Shown here in pieces: positions 25,142-34,758 of a stretch of 42,547 bases of DNA (positions within the stretch are counted from its first letter, which is position 1; each line of letters opens with the position of its first letter). This DNA comes from Polyangiaceae bacterium (GTDB taxonomy: Bacteria; Myxococcota_A; Polyangia; Polyangiales; Polyangiaceae): assembly GCA_025453595.1 (NCBI GenBank), contig JALOQB010000027.1:1-42547 (forward strand). Reading direction: 5' to 3'. The notes below the pieces were generated by a model. That model had not been told where the DNA came from and did no database searches. It was given only the letters and a program-made list of their open reading frames with translations. Both the position numbers and the translations under genes were made by a program.

Positions 25142-28100
25142 ATGGCGACGGTTCCGGCAAGGGGTCCGGTGGAGCAACGAGAAGGCTCCCTCAGCGGGGC
25201 GCGAGCGGACTTTGTGGCGCAGCTCGGGCGCCGGGTGAGCGAGCTCCGGGCCGGGCTGCAGGCGCTGGAGCAGGATCCTTCCGCGAGCCGCCCCCGGGAC
25301 GAGCTGAAGCGTCGCTTTCACGCCCTGGGGAGCGCGGCCCGGGTCCTCAAGTTCCAGGCGCTGGCGGACGAGCTGCTGAGGCTGGAGCAGGTGCTGCTCC
25401 GGGTGCGCCCCGAGGAGCCGCTGGACGAGGTGCGTCTTGCGTCCATGCGAGCCGACGTGGACATGCTGATCAGCCTGGCCTGGGGGGAGGCGGCCCCTTC
25501 CGTGGCGCCGCCGTCCGCCGAGGGGCCTGCGGCGGTGTTCTCCTGGCCCTCGACGGCGCTGGTGGTGGGGGACGCGTTGCTTGCGGAGGGGTTGCTCCCG
25601 GAGATGAGCGGCGCCGGGGATCAGATGCTGGAGTGCGAGCGGGTGGCCAGCACCGACGAGGCGCTGGAGATGACCCGGGCCCTCGCCCCCGACGTCATCG
25701 TGCTCGACGTGGAGCTCTCCGGGAGCCAGGAGCTGATGGAGCAGCTCAGCCACGATCCGCTCACCGAGCCGGTGCCGGTGGTGGCGGTGGGGACCTTCTC
25801 CTCCTCGGAGCGCGCAGCTCGCTGGGTGGCGCTGGGGGCGGCGCGGGTGCTGGCGCGCCCCTTCTCGCCCAGGCAGCTCCAGGAGGCATGCTCGTCCGTG
25901 GTCCAGTCGGTGCGCCAGCCCCCGCGACCGGAACCGCTGGGGCAGCTCACCCTGGATCAGCTGGTCCAGCGCCTCCAGGGCGAACTCCAGCGAGGGCTGG
26001 GCGAGGCCGCGCTGGATCAGGGGCGACTGCTCCCCGTGAACTTCGGGGACGGGCACGAGGTGATGGCAGCGCTCTGGTCGGCGCTGGTACGGATCCGGGA
26101 GGTCGCCACGCTGCGCTCAGGCGGGCTGGTGCGCTTCCAGAACACCGGCCCCGAGGGCGCCGTGGCCGTGGCGTCGTGGGCGGGCGATGCCCGCGGGAGC
26201 CGGGGTCGCCGGACCGAGGCGCCAGAGACCTCGCAGCGGCTGGATGGCCGCACCGTCCTTGTGGTCGATGACGACCCCTCGGTGACCTGGTTTCTGTCAG
26301 GGGTGCTACGCACGGCGGGTGCGACGGTCCTGGAGGCGCACGACGGCGAGGCAGCACTGCGGCTGGCCCAGCGCCACGGCCCCGAGCTGGTCATCTCGGA
26401 CATCCTGATGCCCAAGCTGGATGGGTTTGCCCTGTGCAGGGCCCTGAAGCGCGACGTGGTGCTCCGGGATGTGCCGGTGATCCTGCTGTCCTGGAAGGAA
26501 GATCTGCTGCAGCGGGTGAGGGAGCTGGGCGCCGACGCGGACGGCTACCTGCGCAAGGAGGCGAGCGCGGCGGTGGTGCTGGAGCGGGTGTTCGAGGTGC
26601 TGCGGCCCCGGTTGCGCGTGGAGCGCAGGCTGCTGGCGGGGGGAGAGGTGCGGGGGCGCCTGGACGATCTGACCGTGCGGACGCTGCTGGCCCAGGTGGC
26701 GAGGCTCCAGCCCAGCGCCCGGGTGAGCGTGCGGGATGCAGCCTTCTATTACGAGGTGGAGCTGCGGGGAGGGGTGCCCCGGAGCGCGACCCGGACCACC
26801 CCCAAGGGGGCCTTCGAGCGAGGCCCCGGGGTCATCTTCAACCTTCTCGGGGTGGGAGCAGGTCGATTTGTGGTGACGCCCTCGGAGGGGTCCCTGCGAG
26901 GCTGGCTGGAGGGGACGCTGGAGGAGCAACTGCGCCCAGCGACGGCCCAGATCCGGGCAGCGCAGCGGCTTCTTTCGGGGGCAGAGCTGCTGAAGGCGCA
27001 GGCGGTGGAGATCAACCTGGAGGCGCTGCAACCTTATTTCGAGGCCAGCCCGACGACCTCGCGGGAGATTTTGGATCGGCTGGCGGAGGGGTTTTCCCCG
27101 AGGGCGCTGCTGCTGAGGGCCGGGTATCCGGCGCGGTTGCTGGAGGACGTGTTGAACGACGCGATCCTGCACGGGGGGGTCACGCGGGTGGTGGGGTCCC
27201 GGGGGGAGGATCTGTTGCCAGCAGCGATCGAGCAGGAGCTGGCGGTGCTGGAGCTGGGCCAGCGCGAGCTGGCGTCGCCGGTCCCGGAGGCGGCGCTGTA
27301 CGCGCAGTTCACGCCATCTCCGTTGCAAGCGATGCCGGTGCTGGAGCCGGTGGAGATGTCCAGCGCTCCCCCGGAGGCAGAGCTGGCCGTGCCACAGCCC
27401 GGAGAGCCCATCGAGGAGCCGGTCGACGAGCCGGTGCGGAGCTCCGTTGCGCCTTCGTGGTCCTCGAAGCGAGCGACGGGCCCGAGTCCGATGGAGGAGG
27501 CGCTGCTGGGGGTCTCCTCGGAGCCCCCGGCGGTGGAGAAGCCGATCGATCTGAGCTTGCAGCTAGGCACCCCTTTGCAGGCCTCGGTGGAGGAGTCCCT
27601 GGCCGCGCTCCCTTCCTGGAAGCCGCTGGAGGGCTCGGTCTCCCCTGCGGAGGCCGCCCCGGTGGAGGCCCCTGTCGAGGAGGAGAGGGGAGCGATGGCC
27701 GAGGTGGTCGCGGTGCAGGAGCCTGCCCTGGCCAGGGAGCAAACGGAAGAAGTGCAAGGGGAGGAGATCCCCCGATCCGAGGGGGATGCGCTGTCGGAAG
27801 CGCTGGAGAGCGAGGGTTCGAGCCTGCCCCTGCCGCCCGTGCAGGAGACCATGGATGTTTCACGTGAAACATCCATGGAGCCACCGGCTCGGGGAGCGGA
27901 CCCTGTTTCACGTGAAACATCCATGCTCGAACCCTCGCCAGGGCCCCAGATGGTGACGGTGGAGGATCCGCCGATCACGGGGACCCGGGGCAAGCGTCCA
28001 TGGGGCTGGGTGGTCGGGGTGCTGGGGCTGGCAAGCCTGGGGAGCCTGTGGGTAATGAGGGCCCCTGCGCCTCCCAGGCTGGAGGGTGCGAGCAACGGTC

Positions 28101-28450
28101 AGGAGACGGTGTCTGCGGTGTCGAGCGCGTTGGCGCCCCTGGCCTCTGCGTCTACGGAGGGGGAAGTGCAAGCGGAACCAGCGGGAGGGCTGGGGGTGGA
28201 AGATCTGCCGCTGGAGCCAGGTACCGTGGTGCCGGAGGGGCAGGGGTTGCTGGAGGTGCAGGCGGGGGTGCGGGATGAACTCTGGATGGATCGGCGCGAG
28301 GTCGGACGGGGCCCCGAGGTAAAGCTGGTGTTGCCTCCGGGGACCCATGAGCTACGGTCCCGGCGCAAAGGCGACGAACAGCCGGTGACGGTTGTGGTAC
28401 GGGCAGGGCGCAGAACCAAGGTAGATCTGAGAGGACCGTGGCGCAGGTGA
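25142..28450 (+). CDS. Multi-domain signalling protein: Hpt, two receivers, DUF4388, membrane helix, PEGA
   Basis: This is a 1102-residue protein. Residues 20-115 are an Hpt-like four-helix segment with RRFHALGSAARVL, where the histidine is in the expected place. Residues 138-255 look like a degenerate receiver (VVGD instead of the acidic pair, but VLDVEL kept; the lysine is Arg). Residues 372-485 are an intact receiver with VVDDDPS, phospho-acceptor D420 in ISDILMP, and LLSWKE. Residues about 490-700 match DUF4388/PATAN-type helices. A Pro/Glu-rich linker (720-950) contains two parS-encoded VSRETSM segments. One membrane helix (954-974) precedes a C-terminal PEGA-type beta domain. The signalling half is cytoplasmic and PEGA would be outside. 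It overlaps the next gene by 13 bases. Confidence 0.82.
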   Translation: MATVPARGPVEQREGSLSGARADFVAQLGRRVSELRAGLQALEQDPSASRPRDELKRRFHALGSAARVLKFQALADELLRLEQVLLRVRPEEPLDEVRLASMRADVDMLISLAWGEAAPSVAPPSAEGPAAVFSWPSTALVVGDALLAEGLLPEMSGAGDQMLECERVASTDEALEMTRALAPDVIVLDVELSGSQELMEQLSHDPLTEPVPVVAVGTFSSSERAARWVALGAARVLARPFSPRQLQEACSSVVQSVRQPPRPEPLGQLTLDQLVQRLQGELQRGLGEAALDQGRLLPVNFGDGHEVMAALWSALVRIREVATLRSGGLVRFQNTGPEGAVAVASWAGDARGSRGRRTEAPETSQRLDGRTVLVVDDDPSVTWFLSGVLRTAGATVLEAHDGEAALRLAQRHGPELVISDILMPKLDGFALCRALKRDVVLRDVPVILLSWKEDLLQRVRELGADADGYLRKEASAAVVLERVFEVLRPRLRVERRLLAGGEVRGRLDDLTVRTLLAQVARLQPSARVSVRDAAFYYEVELRGGVPRSATRTTPKGAFERGPGVIFNLLGVGAGRFVVTPSEGSLRGWLEGTLEEQLRPATAQIRAAQRLLSGAELLKAQAVEINLEALQPYFEASPTTSREILDRLAEGFSPRALLLRAGYPARLLEDVLNDAILHGGVTRVVGSRGEDLLPAAIEQELAVLELGQRELASPVPEAALYAQFTPSPLQAMPVLEPVEMSSAPPEAELAVPQPGEPIEEPVDEPVRSSVAPSWSSKRATGPSPMEEALLGVSSEPPAVEKPIDLSLQLGTPLQASVEESLAALPSWKPLEGSVSPAEAAPVEAPVEEERGAMAEVVAVQEPALAREQTEEVQGEEIPRSEGDALSEALESEGSSLPLPPVQETMDVSRETSMEPPARGADPVSRETSMLEPSPGPQMVTVEDPPITGTRGKRPWGWVVGVLGLASLGSLWVMRAPAPPRLEGASNGQETVSAVSSALAPLASASTEGEVQAEPAGGLGVEDLPLEPGTVVPEGQGLLEVQAGVRDELWMDRREVGRGPEVKLVLPPGTHELRSRRKGDEQPVTVVVRAGRRTKVDLRGPWRR
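27856..27871. other. parS site 7 (inside a coding region)
   Basis: An exact TGTTTCACGTGAAACA within the long palindrome CCATGGATGTTTCACGTGAA and its mirror half (27850-27877, 28 bases). It codes for DVSRETSM in the disordered linker of the signalling protein. Confidence 0.95.
27904..27919. other. parS site 8 (inside a coding region)
   Basis: An exact TGTTTCACGTGAAACA, 48 bases after site 7 and in the same reading frame; it codes for PVSRETSM. The 48-base spacing keeps the two segments in register at the protein level. Confidence 0.95.
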
Positions 28451-30723
28451 TCGTTCCAAGGGGGGTCTGGCTGGCATGCCTGACCCTGGTGCACTGCAGC
28501 TCCCGCAGCGACCCCCCCCTCCCCACGCCCCCTCCTGCCGCGGTGGTGCAGCCCCAGGCCAGCAGCGGTGACAAGATCGATCTGATCGACAGCTTCTCCC
28601 ATTGCGAGGTCCGTCACCGCGGTCTCCTGCTGGATCTGGGTTCGCCCTCGGTGGATGGGCGTAGCGGGTGGCGGCTGGGCCCGGAGAACAACACCGTCGT
28701 GGAGCGAGAGGGGTCAAGCTGGCTGCGGGTTGCTTCGCGGTCCATCTCGTACCGCTTCACCCTGCAAGAGACCCAGCCGGTGTTCCTGTCGGGGAAGATC
28801 CGTAGTCTGGGCGGCAAGAGCGCGTCGGTGCTGCTTGACGGCAAGGTGATGGGCTCACTTTCCCTGGTCAAAGGCCAGAGCAAGGTGAGTTCCACCGGCG
28901 TGTTCGCCAACCCTCTTGCCCCGGGGAACCATCTGTTGACGGTGCGGTTTGCAGGCGGGAGCCGGGAGGGGGTGGATCCGCTGGCCGAGGTGGACTGGCT
29001 GCGGGTGGGGTTTCCCGACGAGGATTCCTCGATGTTTGCCGCCCCGACCCAGCACGATGTGCTGCAAAACCTGGCGTCGCTGGGGGACGTGGCGCACCGC
29101 TCCCTGGCGCTGAGAGCCCCCTCACTGTACCGCTGCTTCCTGGGAATCCCGGGGAATTCGCGGCTCCGGATGTCGCTGGCGATGCTGGGAGGCAGCGAGG
29201 GAGAGGCCGAGATCAGGATGACCGAGGAGGGACAGCCGGCGAACGTCCTGAAGACCAGCCGCCTGCTGGGGTCGGAAAAACCTGTGTGGACGGATCTGGA
29301 TCTGCCCATCCATCAGCACGCAGGGAAGCTGATGGCCCTGGACATCGCGGTTGGAGGCCCCCCTGGCAGCCGCTTCCTGGTGGGGGATCCGCAGATCCTG
29401 GTGGGTGGCACCCCGCGAAAGAAGATCCCACGGGCCAAGGCGGTGGTGATCGTCGTGGTGTCCTCCGTGAACCCGGAGCGGTTGCCTCCCTGGGCCCCGG
29501 ATCGGCCCCTGCCCACCTTTGACGCGCTGGCGCGGGAAGGCGTGGTGTTTGATCGATACCGGGTCCCCAGTTCGTTGCCCAACGGGGTGATGGCGTCCCT
29601 GTTGACGGGGCTGACCCCGAGGCAACACACCGTGGAGGATGCGTTTGCGCGGGTGCCCGAGTCGCTGCCGACGCTGGCGACGGTGGCCAAGGATGCCTCG
29701 ATCCAGACCGCGATGTTCACCGTGCATCCCATGACCGCCGGAGCCTTTGGGTTTGCGCGAGGGTGGGATCGGTTTGCAGCGCACTCGCCGATCAGCCCGG
29801 CGCTGGGGACGCGGCCCATCGAGGAGCTGATCTCCTGGTTGAACGAGCAGGGGCCCCGGGCAGACAAGGGGTTGCTGGCGGTGCTTCATACCCGGGGGAT
29901 TCATCCTCCGTACGATCTGTCTCCGGGGGAATTTGCGCAGCTCCCACCCCACCCCGAGCAGGAATACTCGGGGCCACTGGATCCACGACGCGCTGGCCAG
30001 GTGCTGGCCCGGCTCCGGAAGAAGAAGAAGGGGCCGCAGCGTACCTGGACCGACACAGACGTGCTGCGCCTCCAGGCCACGCTGGACGTGGCGCTGGCGC
30101 AGACCGATCGAAACCTGTCCAACCTGATCGACGCCCTCCGAAAGGCGCGCCTCTGGAACGATACCTTGCTGATCGTTACCTCGGATGTTGCGTTGGCGAC
30201 CAACCTGCAGGCCATCCCGTTTGCGCCGGTGCAAGACCCCTCGGAGGAGGTGCTGCGAGCACCGCTTTACGTGCATTTCCCCGGAGGGGAACACGCGGGG
30301 AAGCGGCTCCAGATCCCGACCACCACGCAGGATCTGACCACCACCGCCATGCTTGCCCTGGGTCTGGATGCGGCGCTCCCGCCGGGAGGGGAGGACCTGT
30401 TCGCGCTGGTCGAGCGAGGAGGTATGGTCACCGATCGGCACCAGGTCGCCTCGCTGGGAGAAAAGCTCGTGGTGCGCTGGGGGGACTGGCGCCTGAGCGC
30501 GAGGGATGGGGCGGCGCCCCAGCTCTGTGATCTTCGGGTAGATCCGGTCTGCGAGAAGAACCTCGCGGAGTCGTTTCCCATGGTGACCGAGGCGCTGTGG
30601 AGGCAGGCCTTTGATCACGAGAAGAACGCCCGCCCCCCTCGTTTTGAACGACCCAAGCGCGAACCTGCGACGCTGGATCAGGACACCGCGGCGGCGCTCA
30701 ACGTGTGGGGCCACGGCCCCTGA
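28438..30723 (+). CDS. Sulfatase-like lipoprotein without catalytic residues
   Basis: This 761-residue protein starts with GTG inside the previous gene's end (13-base overlap), with GAGAGG before it. Its signal ends in LVHCSS (lipobox-like, C20). Residues about 45-320 are beta-sandwich-like. From about residue 334 it follows the sulfatase/alkaline-phosphatase fold: VVIVVVSSVNPERL, FDALAREGVVFDRYRVPSSLPNGVMASLLTGLTPRQHTV, LLAVLHTRGIHPPYD, LNDTLLIVTSD-like WNDTLLIVTSDVALATN. Every catalytic motif is altered: no Asp-Asp pair in the first strand, SLPNG instead of C/SxPxR, and SDVAL instead of SDHG. It is probably a non-enzymatic pseudo-sulfatase. Overlap suggests it works with the signalling protein. 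Confidence 0.78.
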   Translation: MAQVIVPRGVWLACLTLVHCSSRSDPPLPTPPPAAVVQPQASSGDKIDLIDSFSHCEVRHRGLLLDLGSPSVDGRSGWRLGPENNTVVEREGSSWLRVASRSISYRFTLQETQPVFLSGKIRSLGGKSASVLLDGKVMGSLSLVKGQSKVSSTGVFANPLAPGNHLLTVRFAGGSREGVDPLAEVDWLRVGFPDEDSSMFAAPTQHDVLQNLASLGDVAHRSLALRAPSLYRCFLGIPGNSRLRMSLAMLGGSEGEAEIRMTEEGQPANVLKTSRLLGSEKPVWTDLDLPIHQHAGKLMALDIAVGGPPGSRFLVGDPQILVGGTPRKKIPRAKAVVIVVVSSVNPERLPPWAPDRPLPTFDALAREGVVFDRYRVPSSLPNGVMASLLTGLTPRQHTVEDAFARVPESLPTLATVAKDASIQTAMFTVHPMTAGAFGFARGWDRFAAHSPISPALGTRPIEELISWLNEQGPRADKGLLAVLHTRGIHPPYDLSPGEFAQLPPHPEQEYSGPLDPRRAGQVLARLRKKKKGPQRTWTDTDVLRLQATLDVALAQTDRNLSNLIDALRKARLWNDTLLIVTSDVALATNLQAIPFAPVQDPSEEVLRAPLYVHFPGGEHAGKRLQIPTTTQDLTTTAMLALGLDAALPPGGEDLFALVERGGMVTDRHQVASLGEKLVVRWGDWRLSARDGAAPQLCDLRVDPVCEKNLAESFPMVTEALWRQAFDHEKNARPPRFERPKREPATLDQDTAAALNVWGHGP

Positions 30724-30726
30724 GGT

Positions 30727-31364
<638 letters not shown>

Positions 31365-31365
<1 letters not shown>

Positions 31366-32443
31366 CAGGCCTTGGCCACGGGGCGGGCTTCGACCTTCTT
31401 CTCGGCCTTCTCGGCCTTCTCAGCCTTGTCGGCCTTGGGGCTCTTCTCGTCCTTGGCGTCGCTGTGGCTGAAGACGCGCTGGATGCCGTGCTTGGCGAGG
31501 AGCTGTGCCTCGATCTTCTCGAGGATCTTCGGGTTCTGCTCCAGGTAGTTTTTCACGTTATCGCGGCCCTGGCCGATACGCTCGTTGTTGTAGCTGAACC
31601 AGGCGCCGCTCTTCTCGACGATGCCTTCTTCAGCAGCCAGGTCGAGGAGATCGCCAGAGCGGCTGATGCCCTGGCCGTACATGATGTCAAACTCGACCTC
31701 ACGGAAGGGAGGGGAGAGCTTGTTCTTGACGACCTTGACGCGGGTGCGGTTGCCGACGACGGCGGGGTCTTTCTTGTCACCAGCGGCGGCGGTGGACTCC
31801 TTGATGCCGCCGATGCGGCGAACGTCGAGGCGCACGCTGGCGTAGAACTTGAGGGCGTTGCCGCCGGTGGTGGTCTCTGGCGACCCGAACATGACGCCGA
31901 TCTTCATGCGGATCTGGTTGATAAAGAACATGAGGCAGTTGGAGCGAGCCACCGTGCCGGTGAGCTTGCGGAGGGCCTGGCTCATGAGGCGGGCGTGGAG
32001 GCCGACGTGGTTGTCGCCCATGTCGCCCTCGATCTCGGCCTTGGGGACGAGCGCCGCCACGGAGTCGACGACGACGATGTCAACGGCGCCGGAGCGGACG
32101 AGGGTGTCGGCGATCTCGAGGGCCTGTTCGCCATGATCGGGCTGGGACAGGAGGAGCTCGTCGGTCTTGACGCCCAGCTTGCGGGCGTAGTTGAGGTCGA
32201 GCGCATGCTCGGCGTCGATGAAGGCGGCGGTGCCGCCGGCGCGCTGCACCTCGGCGATCGCATGCAGCGTCAGCGTCGTCTTGCCGCTCGACTCCGGGCC
32301 CCCGACGAGACCACCTCGATGTCGTTGTGCTGCTTCTCGCCATCCTTGAGGCGCATGATCGCGCCCTTGCCGAAATCTTTCTCGATGGCTGCAATCGCAA
32401 GCTCAAGCGCCTTGGCCCTGTTCTTCTCGTCCATGGTGGTCAT
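31365..32443 (-). pseudogene. recA: recA with an internal deletion and frameshift
   Basis: RecA coats single-stranded DNA and drives recombination and the SOS response. The N-terminal part (from ATG 32443 or, better spaced, 32434) reads [45 protein letters not shown]. The sequence resumes in another frame at [19 protein letters not shown] and then continues intact to the end ([62 protein letters not shown]). The segment of about 22 residues (in other RecAs, SLxLDIALGxGGLPxGRxVEIY) is missing, and the reading frame shifts, with the junction at the G/C run 32296-32303. The C-terminus ends in Lys/Ala/Glu repeats. As written it cannot make full-length RecA. Confidence 0.88.
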
Positions 32444-32453
32444 CTCTCCTGCC

Positions 32454-32477
32454 GGTGAATCAAACTGGTAGTTCACC
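32454..32477. promoter_or_regulatory. Inverted repeat between recA and a divergent lipoprotein gene
   Basis: GGTGAA (32454-32459) and TTCACC (32472-32477) form six-base arms separated by 12 bases, in the 59-base gap between recA and the divergent lipoprotein gene. Its position fits an operator for one or both genes. It does not clearly match any LexA box I know. Confidence 0.4.
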
Positions 32478-32502
32478 CTCCCGTCCACAGCAAGCCCAGA
32501 CC

Positions 32503-33690
32503 ATGACAAAATATGTCTGCTCACGCGCTTTTCTCGCGCCGGAATTGGGGTTCTTTCTGGCGCTGCTGGGGGGCTGGAGCGGGGCAGGATGCGAGGGAAA
32601 GCAGGACAAAAAGGCGCCTCTGGTGGCGCAAGGGAGGGAGCGGGCGACACCGGGAGAGGCGCCCGGGGGGGCCAGGAGCGGGGAGCCGGCGGGGAGCGTG
32701 CTGCTGGTGGAGGAGCGAGGGCCCGAGGTGCCGAAGGATCCGGCGCCGCCCGGCGGGGATCTGGCGTCCGAGATCGAGGCCTTCGAGGATCTGGCGGGCT
32801 GCGTGCAGCGGCATCGGTTGCAGGATCCGCTGGTGGCGGACGCGGTGGAGGCGCTGGGGTACGACAGCTTCGTGACGGACAGCTGTCGGAGCCTGGAGGC
32901 GCTGAAGGCGAGGGATCCGGGGCCGTGCGGCCAGATGCTGTCGAGCGCGCTGAGGCGTCACTGCGAGGAGCAGGTGGCGATGCTGAGCGGGAGGCCAGAG
33001 CAGTGCCCGACGGTGAACCGTGCGGCGGGGTTCCCGGAGCGGGGGGCGCTGTGCCTGGCGGTGGCGAGGAGGGATCTGCGTCCTTGCGTGGCGCTGGCGG
33101 GGATGGAGCGGGCGACCTGCGAGGGGCTCCTGGCGAAGGACACGGCGAGGTGCGGGCTGGACGGGCGCTGCACGAGGCTGCTGCGGCGGTGGATGGCGCT
33201 GCTGCCGGGGGTGGAGGGGCGCGCGGTGCACAAGGGGCAGGTGCAGGTGGAGGCGACGCGGGGGGAGGAGAAGCTGGAGCTGGAGCTGGAGCGGGAGGCC
33301 GAGCAAGGGGCGGTGGTGGCGGTGAAGCCCGGCAGAGCGCTGCTCAAGGTCGGGGAGCTGCGGGGGTTCTTCGTGGCGGGCGAGGAGCGCGGGGGAGGCC
33401 TGGTGCTGGAGCTGCCGTCGTGGCCTCCGGCGGAGACGAAGTGGACGCTGGAAGAGCGGGCGGTGCGGGGGGTGCTCCGGTGGAGGCAGGGAGGCGTGCA
33501 GGAGCTAGCGCGGGGGTCGAAGGTGCGGGTGGAGTTCGAGGAGCTCCCGGCGCAGGCAGGGGGGGTGATGAAGATGCAGGTGACGGCGCAGCTCGGAGGC
33601 TGGCGCACGCGCTGGCGCGTGGACACCTGGCTACGGGATGTGGTGCTCGAGGGGGCGGAGGGGGCGCCGGCGGCCTCGGTCAAGCGTTGA
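32503..33690 (+). CDS. Cys-rich lipoprotein
   Basis: This 395-residue protein starts at 32503. Its signal ends in a GAGC lipobox (C30). A linker rich in Pro, Gly and Glu follows. Residues about 95-240 are helical with about twelve cysteines (AGCVQRH, DSCRSLEA, GPCGQM, HCEEQ, QCPTVN, LCLAV, PCVAL, TCEGL, RCGLDGRCTRLL), probably a disulfide-rich helical domain. Residues 250-395 are charged and beta-rich. No known family was recognised. It ends inside the tail of the convergent FHA gene (11-base overlap). Codons end predominantly in G. Confidence 0.72.
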   Translation: MTKYVCSRAFLAPELGFFLALLGGWSGAGCEGKQDKKAPLVAQGRERATPGEAPGGARSGEPAGSVLLVEERGPEVPKDPAPPGGDLASEIEAFEDLAGCVQRHRLQDPLVADAVEALGYDSFVTDSCRSLEALKARDPGPCGQMLSSALRRHCEEQVAMLSGRPEQCPTVNRAAGFPERGALCLAVARRDLRPCVALAGMERATCEGLLAKDTARCGLDGRCTRLLRRWMALLPGVEGRAVHKGQVQVEATRGEEKLELELEREAEQGAVVAVKPGRALLKVGELRGFFVAGEERGGGLVLELPSWPPAETKWTLEERAVRGVLRWRQGGVQELARGSKVRVEFEELPAQAGGVMKMQVTAQLGGWRTRWRVDTWLRDVVLEGAEGAPAASVKR

Positions 33691-34648
33691 CGACGAGGTA
33701 CTTCTTCTTGAGCAAGGTCAGGAGGATCTGGGCGGTGTCGAGATCCATGGCGAGGCTCTTGTTGAGGACCGCGCCGAAGGTACCGTAGTTATGGGCGAGC
33801 TGGAGCACGTCGAGCTGCTCGGGGGAGAGCTCGCGGAGGGCCGGGAAGAGGAGGTTGGGGATGGCGATCTGGGCGCGGAGATCGGGGAGTTGATCCTTGA
33901 TGGCGTTGAACTCATCGATCTGGCGGAGCCCCTCCATGAGGAGCTCGGGGACGCTGACATCGATCTCGTTGGGGAACTTGGTCTCGTCCGGCGGTTCGAG
34001 GTCGAAGATGCCCTTGACCCAGGTGAGGAGGCGAAAGAGCCCCTTGAGGGCGAGGAGGTCTTCGAGATCGTTGATGGTGCAGTGGTAGATCTGGCCCTTG
34101 CGGAAGTAGATCCGGCCGACATCTTCCTCGGAGCGGATGACCAGGACGCCGTTCTTCTTGGACGTATGGAGGAGCTGGAGCAGGTCGGGGAGAGGGATCT
34201 CCTCGATCGAGCCCGACATGGTGCGGGTGGTGGTCTGGGCCTGGGCGCCGGAGCGGCGGGCGGCGACGCTCTCGAGGTTGTTCTGGGTCGGGGTCGCGGG
34301 GGTGTCGAGGGTGATGACCTTGAGGATGTTGGTGCCGATCAGGATGCGATCGCCCTCCTTGAGGGGTGCACGCTTGATCTTCTCGCCGTTGACGAAGGTG
34401 CCGTTGGTGGAGCCAAGGTCTTCGATCTGGATCTGCTCGCCTTCCCAGAAGATGCGGGCATGGCGCCGGGAGACCATATCTTCGACGAGGACCATCTGCA
34501 GATCGTTGGCGCGGCCGACCACGATCTCGTTCCCCGGGAGCATGTTGAATTCTCCGCCGGTGTACTTGCCGGAGATGAAGCGCAACCCGTAAGGCCGGCG
34601 CTTCGGGGCCAGGCCAGTAGGCGGAGGCTTGGAGAGGGAATCTGTCAT
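33680..34648 (-). CDS. FHA and DUF4388 domain protein
   Basis: This 322-residue cytoplasmic protein has an FHA phosphothreonine-binding domain (about residues 20-115) with the conserved residues VGRANDLQMVL, SRRHARI and DLGSTNGTFVNG. Residues about 145-250 form a DUF4388/PATAN-type domain (SGSIEEIPLPDLLQLLHTSKKNGVLVI, YFRKGQIYHC, ALKGLFRLLTWVKGIFDLEPP). A C-terminal helical part ends KKKYLVVNA. FHA-DUF4388 proteins are widespread in myxobacteria and connect Ser/Thr kinases with gliding and other outputs; the partner here is unknown. Confidence 0.9.
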   Translation of the reverse strand: MTDSLSKPPPTGLAPKRRPYGLRFISGKYTGGEFNMLPGNEIVVGRANDLQMVLVEDMVSRRHARIFWEGEQIQIEDLGSTNGTFVNGEKIKRAPLKEGDRILIGTNILKVITLDTPATPTQNNLESVAARRSGAQAQTTTRTMSGSIEEIPLPDLLQLLHTSKKNGVLVIRSEEDVGRIYFRKGQIYHCTINDLEDLLALKGLFRLLTWVKGIFDLEPPDETKFPNEIDVSVPELLMEGLRQIDEFNAIKDQLPDLRAQIAIPNLLFPALRELSPEQLDVLQLAHNYGTFGAVLNKSLAMDLDTAQILLTLLKKKYLVVNA

Positions 34649-34758
34649 CGGCCTTTGGACTCGACGGTAGGCCCGGATGGTAGGCCGACGCGAGGGCCCC
34701 GGTCAAGCGAGGGGAGCTTGCTATTTTCAATGCAAAACGCATCTGCTAGCCCCCGGGC

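Noticed and set aside
32454..32477. LexA box upstream of recA
   Set aside because: The inverted repeat GGTGAA/TTCACC does not match any LexA consensus I am sure of, so it is kept only as an unnamed inverted repeat.
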